Shown: positions 1-12,000 of the stretch, piece by piece
Layout: each line of letters opens with the position of its first letter
Position numbering within the stretch: the first letter of the stretch is position 1
Assembly: GCA_964017155.1 (NCBI GenBank)
Contig: OZ024862.1
Coordinates: 37,587,175 to 37,651,174, forward strand
Length of the DNA: 64,000 bases
Direction of reading: 5' to 3'
Origin: Oasisia sp. SBJ-2009
Lineage: Eukaryota; Annelida; Polychaeta; Sabellida; Siboglinidae
The notes under the pieces: generated by a model
Told to the model about the DNA's origin: nothing
Database searches by the model: none
What the model saw: only the letters and a program-made list of their open reading frames with translations
Translations under genes and position numbers: made by a program

Positions 1-30
1 TACTGGATCACTATGATTGTCTACACTGAG
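1..30 (+). CDS. PIEZO: PIEZO exon 1 of window (partial at left edge)
   Basis: Ten codons reading YWITMIVYTE, followed at once by a GTAGGG donor at position 31. Joined to the next exon it gives MIVYTE|TVLLVKYFF, which matches the conserved helix before the FGFF segment. The exon runs off the window edge, so its start is unknown. Confidence 0.85.
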
Positions 31-3000
31 GTAGGGATGGGAATTGGTAGTAGTAGCCAGAAGTAGTGTAGGGTAGTGACAGAACACAGTAACGTAGGGT
101 AGTGACAGAACACAGCAGTAATGTAGGGTATTGACAGAACACAGCAGTAATGTAGGCTATTGACAGAACACAGCAGTAATGTAGGGTAGTGTCAGAACCA
201 GAGCCGTAATGTAACGAAGTACTTTTACTTTGTTACTTTACTTAAGTAGAAAAGTTTACTTTTCTTGAGTAACGAAGTACATTTTTTTGGAAGTACTTTT
301 ACTTGTAACAAAGTACAAATATGTGTACTTTATCTAAATGTAGAGAAGTACTCATAATTTGTTAAATTTGCAAATGTCCTAAAAGCACCTGTCGGAAGCA
401 AGGTAATGTCAGCAGTTAGCATAGATTTATTTACAAATATCAGCCGGAATGTACAACAAACAGACATGTTAAGTGTCCTGGACTGGCCAGATCAGTTGTA
501 CAAACGATTTGCTTTGTCACCTGATGAAGCCAGTGAGATAATTGCAATCTGAGGTCTGGCTCTGGTGCTGCTGAGCCTGAACTGGGTGTTACAAGACTTC
601 CTGACTGGGCCTCTAAGACAACAGTGCCCATGAATGGCAGTGACCCTGAGGTCATTTAAGACCTTGCATTGAGTAGACATGAAAAACAGTTGCGTTATTT
701 GTCACCTTGTGTCTTGCATATTGTTGACACAGATTATTAGCTTTAGATGTTGATTGCACATGCTGTAGATATCGAAGGCTCCCCGTTATCGCCCACCGCT
801 AACCTGCCGGTCTTGTGGAACCACATCTTTATAATTTCTATTTTTAATATAGATCAGTGTTTGTAACTGTTTAATTTAACTAAAGTATTTTATAAATGTT
901 ACAATTAGTAATTATTACAAATGAAGACATATTTCAAAAGACACGTTTTCATAAGCATTCATCTAGACTGAATGCCTCCTTCGTGTAACATAGGATAAAA
1001 TTCATCATACGTCCATCTATAACCCACGATGAAAAGAACATTTTAAGAAAGATGTAACACCCCCTATGACAACGTGAATTACTTCTAGTTCAACTTATGA
1101 ATACAATGGTTGCTGTGGACCTATTATTAATAAAGCATGGTGTATTTACAGCTTGTAGGCCTAGTTGGCCTACGCAGTGTTGTTTGCATCATTATAGTTC
1201 ATAGTATTAAATATATTTTATGCATAGCGTGTACACACTAAATTATAATTGTGAATGTTTTGTTTTATTCACAACAGTGAGAACTAGTTTCAGGAGAAAA
1301 GTACTTTTGTTTTTACTTCAAGTACATATTTTTTACTTGTAATTCAAGTACATTATTTTAGAAGTACTTTTACTTGAGTAGCTTTTTCCAGGGTTACTTT
1401 TACTCAAGTACAAAATAAATGTACTTGTTACAGCTCTGGACAGAACACAGCAGCAGTGTAGGGTAATGACAGAACACAGCAGTAGTGTAGGGTAATGACA
1501 GAACACAGCAGTAGTGTAGGGTAATGACAGAACACAGCAGCAGTGTAGGGTAATGACAGAACACAGCAGTAGTGTAGGGTAATGACAGAACACAGCAGCA
1601 GTGTAGGGTAATGACAGAACACAGCAGTAGTGTAGGGTCGTGACAGAACACAGCAGCAATGTAGGGTAATGACAGAACACAGCAGTAGTGTAGGGTCGTG
1701 ACAGAACACAGCAGCAATGTAGGGTCGTGACAGAACACAGCAGCAATGTAGGGTAATGACAGAACACAGCAGTAGTGTAGGGTAGCAACAATAGCAACTT
1801 AAAAAAGGCAGAACAATCTATAACAGGTTATATGATATCTCTTCTGCTAGTATTTGATGTAGTAATTATGAAGATTGATAAACTTTATCATGTTCATTCT
1901 GTTATGTTTACAGTATGCTTACACAAATCGTTAAGAGGTTACACCAACATTTGTTTCTCACAGCAGTGTGAAAACGACAGAATAGTGGCCCCGCTGTGTC
2001 ACTCGCAGTCGCAATTAGTTGCAGTAAATGATGGATTTCACAAATGGTTTTAGTCGGGTGTACATTTAACAGAACGAATATATGGCACTTGTGATTGGCT
2101 GAGAGCGTGACTCTGCTTGCAGACTGTACTGTTGGTGAAGTATTTCTTTCGCTTTGGGTTCTTCTATTGGAACACGGGCAAGTGGCACTCCAACGACCCT
2201 CTCTTCCTGCCACGCATCATTGGTATTGACAGACGGTACTCGTACGAGACCATCGACATGATCCTCCTCTTCGTGCTCTTCTTCCACCGCTCCCTGCTCA
2301 AGGTCTGTGCCGTCCAATGTCTTAGCAGACTTCAACAATGTTAATTCTCATTACAATCAAGCTAGCATATATGTATCTGCATGTTTCTAAATTTGTCGTA
2401 CTTTTTATTTGTTTTATTTTGTGAGGTGGCAACTATCCAAATATCTATGGAAAATCACCCTAAGAACATGCTTTTATTCTTTGATATTTCATAGAAGTTA
2501 AAGGTTCATACCAGGTACAGTTTTTATCAGATGTAAGATGAATATTAGTTGTTTACCTTTGGTGTCTTAGAATGTGATGAGCTAGATAAACCACATGTTC
2601 AGTTGGGGTGGGTAGAATGTATGCACAGCATTGCATAAGACTGATTAAACTTGATTGAATTAAACTGAAATATATTACATTGTGTCTGTTGTTAAAAGCT
2701 TGCCATGAATACACATACTTTAAAAAAATTGGCTTCTGCAAAATGTTGGTGGTGGCAGAACAGATTCATTAATTATAGTATAATTTAACTTACTTTGGAG
2801 CTTAATTGTCAAAGATGAGTATGACATTTCGACCCGTCATCTACGGGCCTTGTTCATGTACTGGTGTCACGTGTGTTGCCTCAGATTTCGGAGGGATAAT
2901 TTGGTTGTAGATGGCAGGCAGATGGTATCCCTGGTCTCTGTTCATGGTAGGGGCTCTTTGTTTGATGTATATAGCCTCCTTCACTTTTCTTTTATGCCAG

Positions 3001-6000
3001 TTGGATTCACGGGTCAGTACTATAGTGTTCTGAGTGTCCTGTGGCCCGACAATGGTATCCTACTCCTGTTGGTTGATGACGGGTAGAAACGTCATACTCA
3101 TCTTCGACAATTAAGCTCAAAAGTAAGTTAAATTATACTACAATAAACCATTCTTGGAGCCATGAACATTATATATAATATAGAACAGATTCATCAGTTG
3201 AGTAATCCAGAGTAACTTTACTAACACGAGTCAAGCCGTGGCTGTGGTCTGATTGCACGTGTTACAGAGTAGAAGCATATGTTACAGAGTAGAGGCATAT
3301 GTTACAGAGTAGAGGCATATGTTACAGAGTAGAGGCATATGTTACAGAGTAGAGGCATATGTTACAGAGTAGAGGCATATGTTACAGAGTAGAGGCATAT
3401 GTTACAGAGTAGAGGCATATGTTACAGAGTAGAGGCATATGGCACACGGCACAGAAGGCTGCTGAGATCCTGGAGCAGGCTAACCACATCATGGAGGACG
3501 ACGTGGAGCAGCCATCTTCAGGGGTAAGGTTGGGTGTCTACCTGGAGCAGCCATCTACAGGGGTAGGGTTGGGTGTCTACATGGAGCAGCCATCTTCAGG
3601 GGTAAGGTTGGGTGTCTACATGGAGCAGCCATCTTCAGGGGTAAGGTTGGGTGTCTACATGGAGCAGCCATCTACAGGGGTAAGGTTGGGTGTCTACATG
3701 GAGCAGCCATCTTCAGGGGTAAGGTTGGGTGTCTACATGGAGCAGCCATCTTCAGGGGTAAGGTTGGGTGTCTACATGGAGCAGCCATCTTCAGGGGTAA
3801 GGTTGGGTGTCTACATGGAGCAGCCATCTTCAGGGGTAAGGTTGGGTGTCTACATGGAGCAGCCATCTTCAGGGGTAAGGTTGGGTGTCTACATGGAGCA
3901 GCCATCTACAGGGGTAAGGTTGGGTGTCTACATGGAGCAGCCATCTTCAGGGGTAAGGTTGGGTGTCTACATGGAGCAGCCATCTTCAGGGGTAAGGTTG
4001 GGTGTCTACATGGAGCAGCCATCTTCAGGGGTAAGGTTGGGTGTCTACCTGGAGCAGCCATCTTCAGGGGTAAGGTTGGGTGTCTACCTGGTGCAGCCAT
4101 CTTCAGGGGTAAGGTTGGGTGTCTACCTGGAGCAGCCATCTTCAGGGGTAAGGTTGGGTGTCTACCTGGAGCAGCCATCTTCAGGGGTAAGGTTGGGTGT
4201 CTACCTGGAGCAGCCATCTTCAGGGGTAAGGTTGGGTGTCTACATGGAGCAGCCATCTTCAGGGGTAAGGTTGGGTGTCTACCTGGAGCAGCCATCTTCA
4301 GGGGTAAGGTTGGGTGTCTACATGGAGCAGCCATCTTCAGGGGTAAGGTTGGGTGTCTACATGGAGCAGCCATCTTCAGGGGTAAGGTTGGGTGTCTACA
4401 TGGAGCAGCCATCTTCAGGGGTAAGGTTGGGTGTCTACCTGGAGCAGCCATCTTCAGGGGTAAGGTTGGGTGTCTACATGGAGCAGCCATCTTCAGGGGT
4501 AAGGTTGGGTGTCTACCTGGAGCAGCCATCTTCAGGGGTAAGGTTGGGTGTCTACCTGGAGCAGCCATCTACAGGGGTAAGGTTGGGTGTCTACCTGGAG
4601 CAGCCATCTTCAGGGGTAAGGTTGGGTGTCTACCTGGAGCAGCCATCTTCAGGGGTAAGGTTGGGTGTCTACCTGGAGCAGCCATCTACAGGGGTAAGGT
4701 TGGGTGTCTACCTGGAGCAGCCATCTTCAGGGGTAAGGTTGGGTGTCTACCTGGAGCAGCCATCTTCAGGGGTAAGGTTGGGTGTCTACCTGGAGCAGCC
4801 ATCTTCAGGGGTAAGGTTGGGTGTCTACCTGGAGCAGCCATCTTCAGGGGTAAGGTTGGGTGTCTACCTGGAGCAGCCATCTTCAGGGGTAAGGTTGGGT
4901 GTCTACCTGGAGCAGCCATCTACAGGGGTAAGGTTGGGTGTCTACCTGGAGCAGCCATCTACAGGGGTAAGGTTGGGTGTCTACCTGGAGCAGCCATCTT
5001 CAGGGGTAAGGTTGGGTGTCTACCTGGAGCAGCCATCTTCAGGGGTAAGGTTGGGTGTCTACCTGGAGCAGCCATCTTCAGGGGTAAGGTTGGGTGTCTA
5101 CCTGGAGCAGCCATCTTCAGGGGTAAGGTTGGGTGTCTACCTGGAGCAGCCATCTTCAGGGGTAAGGTTGGGTGTCTACCTGGAGCAGCCATCTTCAGGG
5201 GTAAGGTTGGGTGTCTACCTGGAGCAGCCATCTACAGGGGTAAGGTTGGGTGTCTACCTGGAGCAGCCATCTACAGGGGTAAGGTTGGGTGTCTACCTGG
5301 AGCAGCCATCTTCAGGGGTAAGGTTGGGTGTCTACCTGGAGCAGCCATCTTCAGGGGTAAGGTTGGGTGTCTACCTGGAGCAGCCATCTACAGGGGTAAG
5401 GTTGGGTGTCTACCTGGAGCAGCCATCTACAGGGGTAGGTTTGGGTGTCTACCTGGAGCAGCCATCTACAGGGGTAGGTTTGGGTGTCTACCTGGAGCAG
5501 CCATCTACAGGGGTAGGTTTGGGTGTCTACCTGGAGCAGCCATCTACAGGGGTAGGTTTGGGTGTCTACCTGGAGCAGCCATCTACAGGGGTAGGTTTGG
5601 GTGTCTACCTGGAGCAGCCATCTACAGGGGTAGGTTTGGGTGTCTACCTGGAGCAGCCATCTACAGGGGTAGGTTTGGGTGTCTACCTGGAGCAGCCATC
5701 TACAGGGGTAGGTTTGGGTGTCTACCTGGAGCAGCCATCTACAGGGGTAGGTTTGGGTGTCTACCTGGAGCAGCCATCTACAGGGGTAGGGTTGGGTGTC
5801 TACCTGGAGCAGCCATCTACAGGGGTAGGTTTGGGTGTCTACCTGGAGCAGCCATCTACAGGGGTAGGTTTGGGTGTCTACCTGGAGCAGCCATGTACAG
5901 GGGTAGGTTTGGGTGTCTACCTGGAGCATGGTTAAAGGTTCCGTTTTACATTTTTTACATACCAGAACAAACAGTCAGTTTGATATAAACATGAATAAGT

Positions 6001-9000
6001 GCCCACCTACATAAGTGCACGTGTGGGTGCATGCACGCACGTACGCATGCACACGCACGCGCACACACACTCACACACACACAAGTAAGTTTTCAAAAAC
6101 TGGAAAGAAGAGTACATTATATATATATATATAACTTCTATTGCACCCAAATCCTTAGAAAACAAGCTCAGAAGTATATATATGTATACATTGAATACTT
6201 TGGTGCACTGATGTTAGAAATTGGAATTTTGTAATAATACAGAACTGAATAAATGCACTGTGAATGTTTGTAGGACATCCAGCCGCCTAATAAAGATACA
6301 AGGCGACCTGTATTTATGGTATCTGATGACTCAATAACTTCCTTTGACTACAACGCAGACGACTCGGTTTGGTCACAACAGTCTCGGTCAGTCCTTGTGC
6401 ATGTCTGGTCAACTTGTGACTGCCCAATGGTCATATTTATTCATGCACCTGTGTGTGTTTGTCTGGCTCAGTGTATATACCTTAGAACTGGAAGATCTCA
6501 TCATTATGATGCGTTCCTGTCATACGTAAGTTAGGTCACTCTGACTCACAGATTTTGTTGTTTAAAAATCTGTCACAAAATTTTTATTAGTCTTTGATTA
6601 TTTATCATGAAAAATAAATTGGGCATTGAACTATGAATTTCTCCTAGAATAACTAAATTGACAGATTGTTATCTATGTTGTGCCCATATACTGTATAAAC
6701 CTGTTCAACATAATACACATCTACATGATAAATGCAGCTGTCCGATAGAGACATCAGTGGTGTTGTTGTCCTTGCAGTTGGTCACGGATAAAGCATCCCT
6801 TCAACGAGTTTTACACTCACATCACAGAGGGACCATACAACATTGTCACAGACGTCTACGCCTGGATGTTTCTCTGTGACGTCATTGGCTTCATCATTGT
6901 CTCCTTCAGCTACAAGAGCTTCGCGCCGGTTGTAAGTCTCAACACAGTTTGTGACAAATCTGAATGTACACAGTTCCTTAAACAGACCACACACAGAGCA
7001 ACACTTTAAAGACAGACGTTGTCATCATTGCAGTATTTTATTCATTCTCGTTGATCTGTTATATATTTTTATGGCATTGCCAATGGTAATTTTCTGGTGT
7101 GACGAATATAATGACAGTTGTGGAAATAACACCCTTCACTTGAGCTACTGAAATAATAGATACTACAAAATGACAACATCCCCTGCTGGTGATCAAAAGT
7201 TAAAGGAAACGGTATTTGGCCCCATTCTCGTGTCCCAAGGGTTGCAGCAGCTGATTATGTGAGTACCACCTCTTCTCTACCCCTGGCACATCCCTTTCAA
7301 AAATTTCTTAATGTGAGCCAATGAATTCGCCAGCAAGGAGTGTGGTCGGTCTCCGATCATGTGATATAATATTTTGGGTGATTTCAGCCACATGCTGCTC
7401 ATGTTACATGCAGTGTTTAGGGTTTGAATGGGTCATTATATTGGGATTTTCACCAGTTATGCATCTGTCTACAAATGGGGGCAGGTATTTGCACTGTTCC
7501 CACGGCTGATGCAGTAGCAACTGGGGAAGTCAGTTGCAATCGCCAGCTTTAAGAAGACGATTGGCCAGGCGTAGGAATGTAGCTCAACAACCTCTGGCTT
7601 GTGAGGATGCTTGGCGCCTGGGAGGAGATACACTTAACATGACTCAAAGTAATCATATTTATAGATGAAACAGCAGTGGCAATAATTTACTGCTCATTTA
7701 TAGTTAGTTGAACTGGAATATACAGGTTAACTATAAACACTAATACACAATGCGGATGTCATTATTATGTATGACCTTTGACCCCTCCCATGGTTTCAGA
7801 CGGAGAGTCATAACATTCGTGATGTAACAAGTGCTATTAAGGAGAACCGGGTGAGTATCCTCACTCTCCCAGACATTGTCTGTGTTGTTAAATTATGTTT
7901 TATACATTTTGCAATACGTTAAGTAAAACATGAATGTGTTAAATGTATTGATACAAGTGTTTATTTGCTTGTATGTTTACCTTTATTATAAGTTTTTTTC
8001 TTCTAAGCAGAATTTAAAAAGACGAAGTTTTTGTATTGCTCATAATGTTGGGTACTTAAAAGTTGGCCTCTGCTGGCTGTATAACCAGGCACTAGTATTC
8101 AGGTCACATAAACATGTCAACAAATATGTACATTTGCTTGAGTTTCTAAATACCATCATCATATCTGTAAATTGATCCAGCCTTAGAGTGGTACAATACT
8201 ATACATAGCAATATGCATACTTATGGAAAATGTCTAATACATGGTTTGGCATCACAAAAGATAAAGATGAAAAAAAAACTGTTGACATTCTAGCCATGAA
8301 GGGTAGACACTTGTGTTTTTCATGCTGTGCGTCTTTAAATTGGTTGATGGATGGATCGGTCGGTCGGTCGGTCGGTCGGTCGGTCGGTCGGTCGGTCGGT
8401 CGGTCGGTCGGTCGGTCGGTCGGTCGGTCGGTCGGTCGGTCGGTCGGTCGGTCGGTCGGTCGGTCGGTCGGTCGGTCGATCGATCGATCGATCGATCGAT
8501 TGATATTGCTAAAACGTTTCAAATTGACAAAACAAGTTTGTCATTACTGGTAGACAAATGGTTGGAGTGTGATATTCGTGCGACTGCTGCTATGTTAAAA
8601 CACTGATGTCACATTGTGCATGTGAACAGGTTCCATCAGCTTTTCTCGTCATGCTCCTGTCACTGTTCATCTTCATGCTGGTGGACCGGGTGATCTACCT
8701 GCGGCGACTCGTCTTTGGCAAACTCGTGCTGCAGGTGATGCTGGTGATTGGGGCACACATGTGGATGTTCTTCATCCTGCCGTCCGTCACCAACAGGTCG
8801 GTCTTGTGAACACACCTGCACAAGTTTTCTCACGTTGTTGCGCGTACATTTTTCCGGTCGTTAAAGACGTTCCAATTGACATTTCGGCGCATGCGCAATA
8901 AATGTAAAATCATCAATGTCCAGCGAAACAACGAAGCATTTTCTGTATAAATGCCACGGGCTGTTCATTAACTGTCCTGTGATGATTACTGTGTGTGAAG

Positions 9001-12000
9001 AGTTTCTTAAAATGTTGTTCAATGCAATAAAGTATTACGTTTTTTATAAATCACTCACGGATTATGATGCACTACTGTCGCGTGATTTACGCTTGCCATC
9101 AAAATATGCCTCAAAACTTGTTTGCCTCATGTTAATTTGTGACAAATAACTTTGCTGAGAGGTTATATACATCGTAGCGAACATCCCGTAGTATTTATAC
9201 CATAAATGCTTTGTCTTTTCGCTGCACATTGATGATTTTACATATATCGCGCATGCGCAGCAACAACAATTGGAACGTTTGTAATGCCGGAAAAATGTAA
9301 GCGCTACAACGTGTTTGATGGCTTCCCCAATGGCAGCTTGTTCTTATAGATGCAGGCTATCCATGGGCATCATTATAAACTCGTTCATCTAGAGGTGGCT
9401 TTACACTGAAAATGTGAATAAATGTTCTTTTCTAATAAGTGTTTTTTCTCGTATTGCTGTGCCATTATAACTGCTGTCCACACACAAGTAATTGTTATGT
9501 GATACTAATCCTAAGTACTTTTTGTGAATCCACAAGCATTGCTTCTACTTCAGGTCAGACACATTGTTGATAGTTTATTTAGAAAACAAAACAATCACAA
9601 TCCTCTAAAAATTACTGCTGCATGCAATGCCTAAGCTATTCATCTATTGATCAATATATATCGATCCCCCTCTAGAAAGCAATTGGCAAGTTGTTATGAA
9701 AAGATGCATGACAGATCTGTACTGGATAAATGAGTATGGTAATACTTCCCATATGATGCTTTTGGCCTGTTGTAAAGCTGGCCATATAGAAAGAATGACT
9801 TGTTGTGTTGTTGCAGGCCATTCTCTATGAACGTCACAGCTCAGTTGTGGTACTTCTTCAAGTGTCTGTACTTTGGCCTGTCTGCCTACCAGATCCGCTG
9901 CCGCTACCCCGCCCGCATCCTTGGCAACTTCCTCACCAAGCAGTACAACTACACCAACTTGTTCTTCTTCAAAATGTAAGTCTCTAAACGCAGGTCTTTG
10001 CTAATGTACCTGGGCCCGTATTCTCGAACGACTTACGAATTTCTTAGCGCCATCTTTTCGCAAATATGGCGTCGAAACTGCCATAAGTTACGATTTTTCG
10101 TAAATGCTATTCTCGAAACAGTTAAGATAAGAATATTCGTAAATATGGCGTCGAAATTTCGTAAGTTACGAATTTTCGTAAATGCTATTCTCGAAACAGT
10201 TAAGATAAGAAAATTCGTAAATATGGCGTATTTTTCACCGTAACTTACGAAATCGAGATAGGTGCCGTAACTTTTTCGTAACTGTTGTATTAGTTCATTC
10301 AGGCATACATTTCTCAGTTATTATTGTATTACAACATCGCCAACATATATTCAATAAATAGTGTATGCTTCATTGACACTTATGTGTGTGTGTCTCTATT
10401 TTATTGGCCGTTGTAATTGCATAAATACCGTCTTTGAAAGCAGATTCCGCATAGATCCATTGCGTCAATGCAAAAAGCCACAGTAAAAATATCAATAACC
10501 GGGACCAGCCATTAAGCGGGACGGATTAGTAATTCGCCGCATTATTTGCAGACAGCGTACTCTACAGTTATTATTTGTGTAGGCACGTTTAGCTACACAT
10601 GAACCTTTCCGTTTTATAATACCTCTGTATTGCACTATATTGAATTGAATGCAATGACGTGTTCATATATATCATTTATTCTCCAACATATAATTACACT
10701 ATTTTTTTATAAAACAAATTCAAACATCCTGGGTATATGATTAACAAATAAATATTATTACACAATATGAACATTTCCAGTACATTAAAAGGTAAAACTT
10801 TCCCATCTGACATCTGTGGGGTGGTTTTATTTAGCAAGGTATAAAATATAAATGGTATTCAATCAGTACTACCAGCACATTTAGAGTGCACGAATATTGT
10901 GCCAACACGTATTTATTGATTGCATATTTTATTAAAACATAATTTGTCAAACAATAACAGTACTGTAGTTATGCAAATACACCTACCTTTTTCAACAAAA
11001 TGAGCATGATGTATGATGTGCAATTATTCATTTGAAGGTCCCTTACAAAAAAGTCAATGGTATGCCACTGATTACATTTGAATACCATTCAGTATCATTC
11101 TGTACCATTGAACCATTCAATGATATTTTAGGATTCAGTGGTTCTCTCAAAGGTAATTTAAAATACCATTGAACAAGGAATCCAAAATATCTTTAAAAAA
11201 CATTCAGATACCATTCAAATACCCTTGGCCATAATAACCCCTAGTACCATTCAATGGCATTTTTTGTAAGGGGTGCCAGTAATCGCATTAATTTTCTCTC
11301 CAAAACAAGTGACAGTGACACAAATATATATATTTTGATCTTATATTTTACAGATCAGCACTTGTAATTCTTATCAATATAAAGAAGATTATTAACATAC
11401 TGTTGCTACCAGTAGATTCTTAAAATACCATGTAAAATATTTGAATAATTTTACATATGATTTATGTGCATCCTAGAAATCCTTGTTTTCTTTGAAACAA
11501 AATATATAAGTACCATTATTAACATTTTAGAACACTGTAATATTATAATTTCAAATTATCCACACAAAACCACCACTGATAGGAATAGACACACTAAATC
11601 AATATAGTATTCACATACACAATAATTCAATATACATGTAGTATGTCTAGTGTTCATAGCATGTTCAAGTTTCAGTGTATTTCCAAAAACATTGCACTGG
11701 GACGAAATGTGCCACATCCACAGATAGCATTGCTGGCAATGGAGAACCAAGTGAATGTAATAAAATGTTGATGTCATTGCTGCACAACCCCATGGTGTAG
11801 CACACATTGTGCATTATTGATAGAACTGTTGACAACCTCAGAATGGTATGTAGCTAAACTGTCATCTTGGTGCTGCAGCAAGGTCAGTTGTAATCTGCAT
11901 ATTTCAAAATGCAAGGTGCAACAGTCATTCTCATCCACTGTCTCTCTGAAAATATACATATTATGTGATTTATATAACACATCATAAGTAATTTATATTT

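Larger units (their letters stand above)
31..2122 (+). other. PIEZO intron after window exon 1
   Basis: GT..AG intron. It holds a 29-bp minisatellite starting about 30 bp after the donor, split by a 1.24-kb hAT-like insertion. The rest (about 1800-2122) is unremarkable AT-rich sequence. Confidence 0.8.

Noticed and set aside
1333..1797. Cys/Leu-rich minus-strand ORFs (CCVLSLPYTTAVFCHY)
   Set aside because: Translations of the 29-bp minisatellite.
3419..5935. 838-codon ORF of EQPSSGVRLGVYL repeats as an independent protein
   Set aside because: It is the in-frame shadow of the 39-bp splice-donor minisatellite. Only exon 3 (3428-3523) is supported as coding, and inclusion of more units is raised as a hypothesis.
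8199..8606. RSVGRSVG / PTDRPTDR ORFs
   Set aside because: Translations of the GTCG/GATC microsatellite.
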